DNA from: Coniella vitis
Taxonomy: Eukaryota; Ascomycota; Sordariomycetes; Diaporthales; Schizoparmaceae
Direction of reading: 5' to 3'
Assembly: GCA_011317545.1 (NCBI GenBank)
Contig: WUJK01000005.1
Span: forward strand, 2,976,001 to 3,040,000
DNA: 64,000 nucleotides
A program made the position numbers and the translations under genes. The first letter of the stretch is position 1. Every line of letters starts with the position of its first letter. The notes beneath the pieces are model-generated. The model saw only the letters and a program-made list of their open reading frames with translations, had not been told where the DNA came from and searched no databases. Positions 45,143-56,415 of the stretch are shown here, one piece after another.

Positions 45143-46954
45143 TTCACTTGGAACGTAGGCGCGAGTTCGGGCTGATGATTCAGCACAGATTGTGTACCGT
45201 TTGCTTGGTGATGATGAGATGGAAGCCTGGCGTTGGCGTTTGCGCCGTCTTGGATAGGACTGGTCTAGGCAGTGTGGAGAGTTGATGGACAATGGAGTCC
45301 GGAGTGGTGACTGGGAGGGTAGCGAAGTCAGTGTTTATATAGAAAACTCGGACGAGGTAAAGGCAGTGATCTCAACGAAAGAATTTGTTGAATGCATACA
45401 AGAGGGGACAGAGGACGATTGCGGCACGGCTTGCGCTGTCACGAGCTGATCCGGCGAAAGAGGCCGGCAAGTTGCCAACAAAATAACGCGAACTCCAATA
45501 GCGGGATCTGTAGTACTTTGGAGTCCGCGTTTTTTATTGGCAACCTGGCCAGCTAGAGTATGGCTGGCTGCCTCCTTCTGCTTTAAGCGTGCATGGTAGT
45601 GCTTAGCTTGAGCTAGGCCGGCCGTTCCAGCACGGCAGTAGAAGGCCACGATGAGCTCTTTCCATGGCAGAAGCATTTGTCAATACCGACGCTGGAAAGT
45701 CGGTAATGTGCAAGCCCGAAAACATCCATGAGAATAGATCAACCGATCTATTGTTAAGTCTCGCCATATACAGGCCAATATACACCACACACATACAAGA
45801 ATCTGGTTTGTACTGTCAAAAGAATGATCAGCTAGGTGATTCTGTCAACACATGCTGGAGTGAAACGGACCATGATCTAGACCAAGAATAATCATTGACA
45901 GATGCGCAAATTGCATCAAGTGTCGATTGGTAAATCCACGGCTTGTGCACTTGGCCTGATCGAGAATTACAGCCCTGTATGCGGATTTTCGTCATCTATG
46001 TATACATGGCCACTGTTGTGACTCAGAGTAGCGCAATCAACGGCGCTTCCTGTACTAAGTAAGATACTGGACGTGAATGAGGGCATAAAGTACGAAATGT
46101 AGATACTCACCGTCTTGATCCTGGTTTGATGGCTCTTCACCATCACTGTGTATAGTTTGACGTGGGGACGTATGCGTAACATGGGCTGTGATGCTCTGTG
46201 TTTGATACTAGCAAAGCTTCAAAACAACGATGCTGAGATTGTCTTGTGTACCTGCTCTCAGATATGCTGCTCGGCGCCTCTTGCACGTGGTGCACTGGAG
46301 GACTCACGTGCCATGTTTGTTTGAGAAGCGCTGTGCGTGTCACATGGTAGCTCGTCGATCTGTGGCGGGGGTTTGCTCGGTTTTTTTTATCTGCTAATCC
46401 AGAATCAGAACCTCGATCTCCATCAAAGTCATGTTCAGCATTTGGTTAGAACATGATGAAGTTGATTTTGACTGGGTTCTGCTGGAGAATAGTGAGTCGC
46501 TACACAGCAAGAGACACACTATGCAGCCTCTGCAGCTGTGTGGTTACCACACATAAAGTACTGTTGTCGAGGATTCACTCATCTGAACGAAGAGGGTTGG
46601 GGTTAGCTTCGCTCTGTACGCAGTGCGACTTATGTACTTAGACATATCACATACTCATTTTTGATTACCTTTCTCTCTGATTCGCAGGATGCATACTCAT
46701 CGGCAACTGTGGTAGCTCGGCAGGGGCACGATATGGAATGTCACTCCGAGGGCTCAGGAGTCAAGGTTGCAATGCCTACTATGCATATGCAACGCTGGTA
46801 GTTGGCTCATATTGGAATATGCTGGTACTTGTGGCTGACACGTGTTTATTCAAGATAATGCCGCTCATCTAACTCGTATATGCCTCTTATCTCCTTGGAT
46901 CTCAAAGCGCACTTTCAGCCCTTCCAAGACGATTGGTGACACTGCCTTCGTACC
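45143..46954. other. Intergenic
   Basis: No gene can be supported. Several short frames are present on both strands. The frame of the N-terminal protease-like piece continues upstream to 45292 without an ATG. Confidence 0.5.
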
Positions 46955-48298
46955 ATGGCTTCTGATGCGCCCTCCTTGACAGATGCTACTCACGTCCAGA
47001 GGCTCGACTCCCATACATATCTGGTCAACCTCGACGAAACGTATACCATTGGCGCAGGTAGGTATAACCCGCAGCGACGAAACTCTCTTGGAAGAACGTA
47101 CGTCCATATTGGCTGCATTCACTTACACAGTGCAGCTCCCAATGGCGGCTATATAGCATCATGCATTCTTGCAGTAGCCCGCGCGCACCTGGAGCCGCGA
47201 GGCCAGCCCGACACACTCACGGCACACTTTCACTTCCCCAACCGCACCGCCACTGGGCCAGCCATCGTCACCGTAGACGATGTCAGGCTCGGCTATTCGC
47301 TGTCTATACTGCACTTGACGCTCTGCCAGGGTGTGCTGAGCACAACGCAGGCGCCGTGGATCCAACCCGGCACAAGTCGCCGTTGCGTCGTCGCGACCAC
47401 GAGCCGCATCAACCAGCAGACGTATACCGGCATGACGATACCGACTAGCTACGAAGCAACGCCGGCGGCCTCTTTGCCCTCACCGCACCCTGAGTTCGCC
47501 AGACTCAAGGCAGATGGCCAGGATGACGGTTGGCAGGAGCAGAGAACGCCGCCCACGCCGGTCCTCAGTTCGCTTCGGAAATGGCGCTTCTTTTACCCGC
47601 GTGGAGGCCGTCCGTTGACTCCTGGGGTGATGGATTTGTGGATGTGTTTGGCTAGCGGGGAGGGTATCACCTCGCTTGCGCTTCCGTATCTTGGTCAGTC
47701 TGACACGGAGTTTCTCGGAGGCTGATGGGCAGTAAAGTTAACTTATAGTGGATGGGGGGATCATTGCAGTTGATTCTTTCCCCTTCAACTTACACCACTT
47801 TATCATAAACCAGGACCTCCGTGGGACCTTGCAAACCTCACGCGAGCCTGCAAATGACGGATCGAATAAGTCAAGGAAGACGCAAGAGAGCGGCGAAAAG
47901 GACCCTCGTGGCAACATGTGCGTGCATTTCTCCATTATCAGTTTACATTCCATCCTTCGTCTCTGTCATCGGCAATATATTGTGCTTCTAGTCCTGTTCG
48001 TGGCCATGAACGAAGAAGCAACGCTGAGAAATACGTCTGACAAGCACAACTTCCCAGGTGGTTCCCTACGGTGGCAATGACCCTGGAGGTCAAGAAGGCG
48101 CTGCCCAAGGAGGGAGTCGAGTGGTTAAACACGCGCATCGCGACGAAGCAAATGAAGGACGGGAGATTCGACATTGAGGTTCTCGTCAGAGATGTGGACG
48201 GTCAATTGGTGGCGCTCAGCAACCAAGTGGCGTTGATATCGACAATGGAGAAGAACAAGAGGAGGAAGGAGGAATCTTCGTCCAAGGCATCGTTGTGA
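46955..48298 (+). CDS. Acyl-CoA thioesterase-like protein (double hotdog)
   Basis: It probably hydrolyses a thioester; the substrate is unknown. Exons 46955-47057, 47136-47693, 47749-47917 and 48058-48298 join in phases 1, 1 and 2 to give 356 residues. The first hotdog domain begins YLVNLDETYTIGA and continues after the intron with APNGGYIASCILAVARAHL and DTLTAHFHFPNRTATGPAIV, the central strands of TesB-like thioesterases. The second is marked by FYPRGGRPLTPGVMDLWMCLASGEGI, DSFPFNL, WFPTVAMTLEVKKALPKEGVEWLNTR and GRFDIEVLVRDVDGQLVALSNQVALI. A polar, Lys-rich loop in exon 3 (SREPANDGSNKSRKTQESGEK) is unusual in that place. The first intron is a multiple of three and has no stop, so retention would add 26 residues. 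No targeting signal is obvious. Confidence 0.85.
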
Positions 48299-49522
48299 AG
48301 TTTTGAAAAACGAATTCGCGGTATTGCATGTTTTTCTGGGTTGACTCGCAGTTGGTTAGGGTTCCTCCAGAAGGCACTGTACGGTGGGGAAACTTCTTGA
48401 CGAGCATCCAGACCTCTGACTGATGGATGTACTAAGGCCGAGCTATGCATAATGCTGTATTGGGAAAATTCAGATCAATGAGTCACACCGTGGTCATACG
48501 CACATACCTGCTCAAGGACACTTCTTCACTTCTGCCTGCTCAAGGTAACAAATGTGTGACGTGGCTGTGCGGCAGCTGTGGGATGAGGAAGTGCCACATG
48601 AACTCCGCTCAATGTTGCCATATGCGTAGAATGGTGGAAGAAGAAGATCACGGCCTACTTTATGTGTTGCTTTGCTGCCTGGACATTCAAGTCTTGTCCT
48701 CTTGTTGTTAATACAGGTAGATTTTGTATGGCTACCTGATTTATATATCTATATCTATTGATAATGTATATATAATAGTACCTGCAATTTTTTAAGGAGT
48801 GACACACAAAAAAACAAACGAAACGTAACGCCCACAGTAAAACAGGCCGAGTGCGATAGCGCAGAAGCATTGTCGCGGTGGCCTGTTCCCCGTGCAAGAC
48901 GATACACGCCGTCTCAGCGATGGCGTAGAAGCACTTTCGCTGTCGAAGGTTTTTTTTGTTCTTCCTTGATGTGACGTAGATAGACTGGAGGGCGAAGAAA
49001 AGGAAAAAAGGGACGAAGAGTCCCTAACGATTCTTCTTCTCTAGTCTAATCCGGTCAAGCACAAGTTCATGAGAAGCTCTTCATCTCCTCTTCATCATCT
49101 TCTTCCCCCTCTCCTCCAGTTTCTTCGCGACAGACAGCGTTATCCAAACACGGATGGGGTATCATATGAAAACAAGAGATCAATACAGAAAGGAAAACAA
49201 AATGGAATGTATCAGAGGAAGAAAGACAAACTACAAAAGTTTGTCTTTCCAAATCCGTTGTTGCTGGTTGATGACTCATGATGGAAAGCAGCTGGAGGCC
49301 AGCTAATATCCGTCAGAGCAGCTCAATAGCATCGAATGGACAGAGTTGAATGGTAATGGGCGTTTCTTCTTTGGTGGATGTTGAGACCATGAGAATGGTG
49401 GTTGTTTGGCGTTGAGACAACCGACTTAACAGTGTTGAAAGTACGAGGGCAGCGCTTGACTTGCGACTTCCGAAGAACAGATTGTCGCAAGCGTGCCTGT
49501 CCCTCTTGGAGCAAAACTTTTT
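48299..49522. other. Intergenic
   Basis: This holds the 3' ends of the thioesterase-like and MFS genes. No supportable gene. Confidence 0.55.
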
Positions 49523-51354
49523 CTAGTTCTTGCGGGACCACGGCAAGTTGCCAAAGCCGCGCTGCTGGTGCTCCCGGCGTGCAGCTCCATCCTGGAGCTC
49601 GCCGCCGCCGTCAACACTGCTTCGATTGCTGTCGATGATCTTGCTACTGGGCTTATTGCCAAAGATGCGCAGCAGGATCCACATGACGAAGCTGCTGAGG
49701 ATGCTCACGCACAAGATGCCAATCATGACAAAGTTGCTGTTGCGATATTGGTGAGGGCCGGCCTTGGCGTCGGCAGGCCAGCCCGTGTACAGCGCGTAGG
49801 TGGTGGTAATGCTGCCGAGGTTGCCGAGTCCCGACACGAGGGCAGCCGCAGCCGCCACTCCGACCTCTCCGTGACGCCGCTGGAAGATTTCGTTGGTCCA
49901 GGTCATGCAGATTGGGACGGTCGGGCCCAGACCGAAACCGACCAGCAAGAGACCGCCGTAGCGTGCCCAGTAGTTGCTCAGCGCAAAGGTCATCATGAGC
50001 AGGCCGGTGATCTGGATGAGAACGGCACACGAGAAGAAGATGGGACGTAGGCGATGGAAGCGGTCGGAAATGGGCGTCACGATGAGAATGGCGCAAAAGT
50101 CCATCTTGGATGTCTTGGTCAACTCAACGTCCTCCACAATCAAAAGAAGATGCAATGGCACAAGAAACTGCACTTACCAGCCATATGGGCGCAGAGAGCA
50201 AGCTGATGACGATGTCGCTGTAGTTTGGGTTGATGGAAGCGATGATGACGTTTCCGTAAAGCTGCGTTCCAATGCCCACGCCCACGACGCCAAAGTACAT
50301 CAGAATGAGCGGCCAGAGACGCCAGTCGATGAGGACATAGCCCAGGTCTCTCCACTCCCACGGTCGAGCATGGTACACGCGCCGGAGGTCGTGGTAGTGC
50401 ACAACAGCATCCTCGCCCGTGAGAGCCTCGGGGGGTGCGGGGAACAGCTTCATCAGGCCCTTCTTGACGCGCTTCTCGCCCGGCGGCAGGGGCCGGTCAG
50501 GAAGCCACCAGAGCAGAACGAAACCAAGAATAACAGCGAGGGCGCCGTAGATGAGGAACATCCACTGAAAGCCGACCAGCCCACCGAGACCGTCCATCTT
50601 CTGGAAGCCGGCTGAGACGAGGCCCACGACGGCGGCCGAGATTTGGGCGGCGCTAAAGTACATGCCTATGCGCTTGCCCGTCCGCGACGGCGGGTAGAAG
50701 AGGGTCAGGTAGTAGGACATGCCCGGCCACATGCCCGCAATCACGACACCGAGCAGAAAGCGCAGAAACTTGAGGCTCCAGGCGGCTTTGACAGCAGCGA
50801 AGCACATGCCAATGATGCCAACGGCAAGCACAATGCGAGCCATCCAGACACGCGGGCTCAGGCGGCTCATGACGAGGTTGGAGGGGCAGTCGAAGATGAC
50901 GTACGACACGTAGAAGAGCGCCAGTGCCGTGGAGGTGTCCTTGGCTGTCAGGTGAAGCACCTGCATCAGATCATGGCCCTGATCGGCGTTCATGGTCTGG
51001 GCCAGACCAATGTTGGAGCGAATGGCCGAGCATAGGAAGTAGAGCACCCAGAAGGCTACCAGAGGGGTCAGCTTAGAGGCCAATTTATGGGAAGAATAGC
51101 GTGTGAGGAATTTGTAGGAGCAGCGACTGGAAAGGGAACGGCGAACCTGGAATGATGCGCAGGTCCAACTTCCTGTAGACGGCCTCAACCTTCTCAATCG
51201 GATAGTCTTCATCTGCACCGATATGCGTTGCTTGAGACTGCTGGCCTGCCCGCTGTGGCTGCTGATTGGACTGTGTCTCCAGCTCATCGTCGGTGGTCTG
51301 GATTGGGGTCTTGAAGTCGCCCATCGCTGGGGACGTGGGTGCTCTATCGGCCAT
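49523..51354 (-). CDS. MFS permease of the Dal5/anion-cation symporter type
   Basis: A plasma-membrane transporter, probably for an organic anion, vitamin or allantoate-like solute. Exons 51147-51354, 50178-51055 and 49523-50104 give 555 residues. The third exon start (50104) is the least sure, since in-phase alternatives exist 6-18 bases upstream. The cytosolic N terminus ends in KVEAVYRKLDLRIIP, a family marker before helix 1. LCSAIRSNIGLAQTMN, YVIFDCPSNLVMSRLSPRVWMARI, FLLGVVIAGMWPGMSYYLTLFYPPSRTGKRIGMYFSAAQISA and WMFLIYGALAVILGFVLLWWLPD are typical of this group. The second half includes GVGIGTQLYGNVIIASI and a final run of helices through VMWILLRIFGNK. About twelve membrane segments are visible. 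The neighbours give no hint of substrate. Confidence 0.88.
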
Positions 51355-54300
51355 CTCTCGACTGTAAAGCAATGGAGGAGCGTGCTTTCAGTCTTGTCCG
51401 GCCAGAGCGAATGATCAATGCCCCGAGCAGCTGCAGTGAAAAGGTGGTCTAGTGAAGCCGGACGCGCGTTCGATAGGGGATGAGGAAGGCAGAGGATATT
51501 GCATAAACCAAAGGAAGAGGCCAGTCGAGAAAAGGAGGAAGCAAGAAGAAGAAAGATATTCCGCTTTTGTGTTGGTTTTTTTCTGCAACAAGCAATACTA
51601 CCATAGTACTATCTACTATGTAACCACAGGCCCTGGCGCAAGTACTACCCTCATCGAGTATAGTTACTTGGCTACAGTGTACCGTGTACATAGTAAAGAG
51701 TACTACATAGCGGCCAAGCGACGTGCTATGACCATAAATGGTACAGTAGCACAGTACAGCGGCACATTTTTTGGCGCCGGCCGTCGGGGGCCGAGGCCAT
51801 GCCCAGCTTGCCCAGCTTGCCCAAGCTGGGTCTGTGTGTCATGGCAGTACCGAGTATTTTGTTGGTCTCTTTACTATGATGGGCTCTAGGGTTTTTGAAT
51901 GTTGAGGGCCGACCAAAATCTCGCAGCATAGCATAGTGGAGCCATCCAAACTGTTAACAGAGAGAATGGATCTGGAAACCCAGCACCAGTGTCAGAGATC
52001 CCAATGCCCAGATCTCTCCAAGCCATGCTAGTAGGTTCGTTGCCAAAGCTCTACATAGTATACCCAGATAGCACCGTGCCATTACGTGTAGTGATGTTGC
52101 AATGTGATGATAATCAATCAATGTACATAGTAGTCATGCGACCAATACTTGAATCTTGTGCATCCATAGGAGTGACATGGTTTGCAAGTACGTACATAAA
52201 AGTTGGGTGGCCCAAAAGTGCAATTTTGCGCAACCAAATAGTAGCATTGGACACCTCAATATAACCGGTGAGCATGGCTGCAGAGCACTGCACACCACCA
52301 AAGAATTTGTGTGTGCCTAGCTACATAGTACGTGATGGGTGGCTTTGCTGAAGACTCTTGGGTGAATGTAATAGGCTACAACCATCGTGCCATTGCTCAC
52401 AAGCGTTTCCCTAGTCGATAAGAGTCAGCACGTTCTCTTCCCGAGACCCAGCCTCAGGCTCAAGGCTGGAAAGGCTGAACCTCATACCTGACTGATAAGG
52501 CTGTAAGGCCAGCTTTCTAGCCGAATGCAGAGATGCCTCGTGCCGGCTGGTGCTGAAGCCGGTCGATAAAGTCTTATGCATGATTTGTATTCAGATAATG
52601 TGCACTGCCCTCATATGAACTGCATTTGCCTCCCAGAATACGGTCGAAGCATGGCACAGCGGCGGTTCCGCCAAACCCAAGGCTGCTTTGACGCTTCCAG
52701 GGCTTTTACAGATGCCGTCGTCGTCACCAAACAGCACATTCTACCGCCAACGAGCAAACAGCGGAGGAGTTGCTGACCTGCCATATTTTGGCACGATTGC
52801 TGACGCTCAGCAAAAGTGTGTCGAGATGCCCAGAGCGTTCAGATGATGCAACAAGCGGCGTGCGCACACTCTGCTCGGTAACCGTTCGCTGAGCTCTTGC
52901 TCTGCGTCAATGGCTGGCGGACCATTCTGCATAGCTGCCTGATATGGCGGTGATGTACTTTGGATGACATGCTGTGTCAAGACAGACGGGATGGAGACGC
53001 GCAATCGCATTCGCATTCGCACACGCACCTCAGAGAGTGAAGCGAGAAGCGTGAAGCGTAAACCTTGGATCCGTGCAGCGCCGTGTTAAGAGCTGCTGCC
53101 TTGAAATCACAGCAAGCTTAGGTTGTCAAAGCAACGACACAAGACTGCACGAACTCGATCCAGTGTTAGCGAGGATATCCGGGCGGAATCCAAAAGTCCC
53201 TTGCTTCTCTTTCCATATTTGGAATTTATCAAGAAATCATCTTTCTCGGAGAGCACTGGTGACGAGGTATGGTCGCCCGTCACGGCTAACGTCAGGAATT
53301 ACAGGACAGGCGATCGTGCACTCGAGTTACTGCTTGACTCTATCGCAGCCAGGCTTCTAGATTATACCGGTATAAATGGGAAGATCTCTTTTGTCTGTGC
53401 ACAAACAACGGTGGGTGACATATTTCTCTTGTCTCTGGTTGTAGCCTGTCCAATCTTCGCCTTGGGCGCAGCTCCCAATACCCATGCGTCTTGGGCCAAG
53501 CGGCCTCCTTGCCTTTTTGTCTTGGCCCCTTTCATCTCCACAGCATCAGCCTCTTTTTTCAGGGCGCAAACTGGTGTCCTGCGCCAGGACAAGGCCTTTC
53601 TGCAGGCCATCCTGAGAGGCTTCTGAGAAGACTTTTTCAGATCCGGAGCCGAAGCGAAGGGAGCCTGGGGACCCCGTTACGGCCCGGACGACAAGCCTCA
53701 CGGGTGAGGCTGCTTGCTGCGGTTGTTGTGAAGCATACGGGTCACAGAACAGGCCGCAGGTGGTGATTTGTTGCATTGCGAGACGCAACGGTCCCGGAGG
53801 ATCTGGGTTTTGAAAATGCCCTGGGCCAAGTGGCCGCGATTTGGCAGGCCCGCCGTCCTCGGGTTGGAGCCGCCACACGTGGTTCAACAACAGAGACAGG
53901 GCTTTGTCCCACAAGGCTGCATGATGCGCTGGTCCCCGGCTCTGCCTCCCCAAGTGACGAGCGTTGTCGACGGCCTCTTCCCTCTCGTGTTGGCTCCAGT
54001 GAGTGTGTGCGTGCTGCGCACGCCTCTGGCTGCCCCTGTGCCGCCTATTGCCGCCTGAAGCCAAGGCTCATCAGCGCGATGGCAAAGGATGACCCAGCAA
54101 GCGTTCTTCTGCGAGCCGTCATGGGCTGGAGAAAGGACGTGGTTGGGTTGTTGCAGGCTGCCTGCGCGCCCCGCCCCTCGACAAGTATCTTTGTGCATTG
54201 CCAGTGACTCATTCACAACTTTTGCGCCGACGGAGAATCATCTTGGCCTCATCAGCACTGGCGCCTGGCCGCCCTCGTGGTCTAGTGTTGGACATCCCTC

Positions 54301-55191
54301 TCACCTTTTCTTATATCAGCGGCCGTGGCCCGCCTCGAATGCGATGGCGCCCTTCAAATTCAGCGGCTTCGAGGGCGCCAGACAAATAAAAAGAAGCCAT
54401 CGAAGCTGCAGAATGTTCTTCTAGAACGCGCTGCTTTTAGCTGGCTAAGGTTACGTTCTGACATGCATTGAACTGTTGCACAATTCGAAGAAAGATACTT
54501 GGGTACCAGTGATTGACAGTTTCACCAGAGGTACGTACCGCCATCTCCCCAGCCCCAACCCTTCCCACTGCACAGCCCTTTCCCCCAGCAACCCTTCAGG
54601 GTTCCACCGTCAGGGTCCCCTCCTCGTCTTCGCCCTTCTTATCTAATCTTGCATCTTCGCGCGCGGCATGCACCAGCCCAAAGTGCAACTTCTTTCTTTC
54701 TTAGGGTGCCTGCTGATTCGCTGATTGGCTGCTGCAAATTGTAGGCCTTCTCCAAGGTTACTGCTCGGACTCCGTCACAACCTTTCTCTCCGCCTACCGC
54801 AGCGGCAAGGCACAGCACACCACCTTTGCAGCTTAGTCGGGCGTTGTGCTCCCTCCTTGCTTTGCTACTCGACGTAATAAACACCCGACATCGTCTTCTC
54901 AGCCGCTTTCGTTTTCTATAGAACAGCGTCTTTTTCAGTCCTCTCCTCTGTTGTTGAATCTGCAACCGAGCGCGCCGATTTTTGAACTGCAGCGCAGCCT
55001 AAGCTGGTCTTCTCGACGGCTGGACGCACGCTGCCCGATTTCTTCCTGGCTTCCTTGATTATCTGCCTATCCTGAACTATTTCCTCTGTGCGCCAGGAAC
55101 TCGAGGCCTTACTCTACCTTACCTTACGCAGGACATTTGTCAGCGGCAACGACCCTCCCTCCATATTTCACAGCCCCTCGTCCAAGGTCGT
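51355..55191. other. Long intergenic region rich in TACATAGTA motifs
   Basis: No gene is supported. Exact TACTATGTA or TACATAGTA sequences occur near 51611, 51690, 52053, 52122 and 52322. A plus-strand frame at 53123-53626 and minus-strand frames across 53546-54216 have no recognised domains. The C-rich stretch at 54540-55190 is probably the leader and promoter of the zinc-finger gene. Confidence 0.5.
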
Positions 55192-56298
55192 ATGCGCCTG
55201 CGCCACGCCGCGACCATCAACCGTTTAAAAATGAGCGTCGCATATGAGCCCAGGAGTTTCCACGATGACAACCCCTACGCGCCGGTCGGTGAGAGCGACC
55301 ACGACCACGATCACACCGACCTCAACAAGTACATCAATACCGAAGCCAATGTCGACGATATGGCCGACCTTGCCGCCGTCGCATACGCTCAGGGCGATGA
55401 TGGCACCCCCTCGCCCTTTAACCCCGCCGACTCACCGCCCGCGACTCTCGATCTCGTGGCGCCTGTTGCGCCTCCCAATGTCGACCCGGCTAATGTCCCT
55501 ATTCGCGAGTCCTCGCCCGTCCTGCTCGGCATGCCTGCCATGCGCAGCAAACCTATTGCCAAACCTGACCGCCTTGTGACCAAGAACGAAGAGGGCCTGT
55601 ACGAGTGTCGCTGGGAGGACTGCAGAGAAGAAGCAAAGACCTTTCACCGCAAATGCGAGTGGAGCAAGCATATGGACAAGCATGAGCGACCATATGTCTG
55701 CACGGTCAAAGGCTGCGAAAAAATTCAGGGTTTCACCTACAGCGGCGGTCTCTTGCGCCATGAGCGCGAAGTTCATGGCAAGCATGGCGGGCCGAAGAAG
55801 GCGCTCAACTGCCCGCATACGTCATGTAAGCGCAACACGGGCAAGGGCTTCTCACGTATGGAAAACCTTCAGGAGCATTTGCGCAGGTGTCACCGCCGGC
55901 CTTCAGGACACTCTAGTACACCCGGAGGAGGAATCGGAGGTGGTGCGGGCGGTGGTATGGACCATCACGATGACGACAGCAACAGCGATGTGGCCGTTGC
56001 TGCCTTTGCCGTCGCTGTCATGTCGGGAATGGCAAGTCCGGGCGAGGTTACGGATCTAGGCGGCACAGGCGGCACCGGCAACAGCCACAAGCGCAAGCGC
56101 AGCGATGACGACGAGAGCGACAACTTTACACGAGCCAAATTACTACAAGCAGAGAATGACAGACTGCAAGAGGAGAATAAGGAACTCCAACGGCAGCTTC
56201 AGGAGCAGACGCGGACGGCCAACGAGATGCGTACGCAACTCCAGGCTCTGCAGGCCACCATCAACGCAGCTCTGAGTGTGCCACAACCGCCTATCTAA
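55192..56298 (+). CDS. C2H2 zinc-finger protein with a C-terminal coiled coil
   Basis: Probably a DNA-binding regulator; its targets are unknown. It is a single exon with 368 residues from the first ATG, or 355 from the ATG at 55231, whose context is better (AAAAATGAG). The N-terminal third is acidic, with an Asp/His repeat near residues 36-42 and a Pro-rich patch. Three C2H2 fingers lie at about residues 137-235: CRWEDC with HMDKH, CTVKGC with HEREVH, and CPHTSC with HLRRCH. The first has a CX4C arrangement and an extra Cys (RKCEW). Next is a Gly-rich linker, a basic HKRKR nuclear-signal-like motif, and a leucine-zipper-like helix at about 313-360 (LLQAENDRLQEENKELQRQLQEQ) that suggests dimerisation. 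Poly-T follows the stop. Confidence 0.87.
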   Translation: MRLRHAATINRLKMSVAYEPRSFHDDNPYAPVGESDHDHDHTDLNKYINTEANVDDMADLAAVAYAQGDDGTPSPFNPADSPPATLDLVAPVAPPNVDPANVPIRESSPVLLGMPAMRSKPIAKPDRLVTKNEEGLYECRWEDCREEAKTFHRKCEWSKHMDKHERPYVCTVKGCEKIQGFTYSGGLLRHEREVHGKHGGPKKALNCPHTSCKRNTGKGFSRMENLQEHLRRCHRRPSGHSSTPGGGIGGGAGGGMDHHDDDSNSDVAVAAFAVAVMSGMASPGEVTDLGGTGGTGNSHKRKRSDDDESDNFTRAKLLQAENDRLQEENKELQRQLQEQTRTANEMRTQLQALQATINAALSVPQPPI

Positions 56299-56382
56299 AG
56301 GCATCCGGTGCTGTTGGCATATCCGGTTTTGACGATCGTGAACATCTCTGGTTGAGGCAGATGGCGCGCCTGATGAATTTGG

Positions 56383-56415
<33 letters not shown>

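Noticed and set aside
53123..53626. Plus-strand frame of 167 codons
   Set aside because: No domain and competing frames on the other strand; cannot be supported as a gene.
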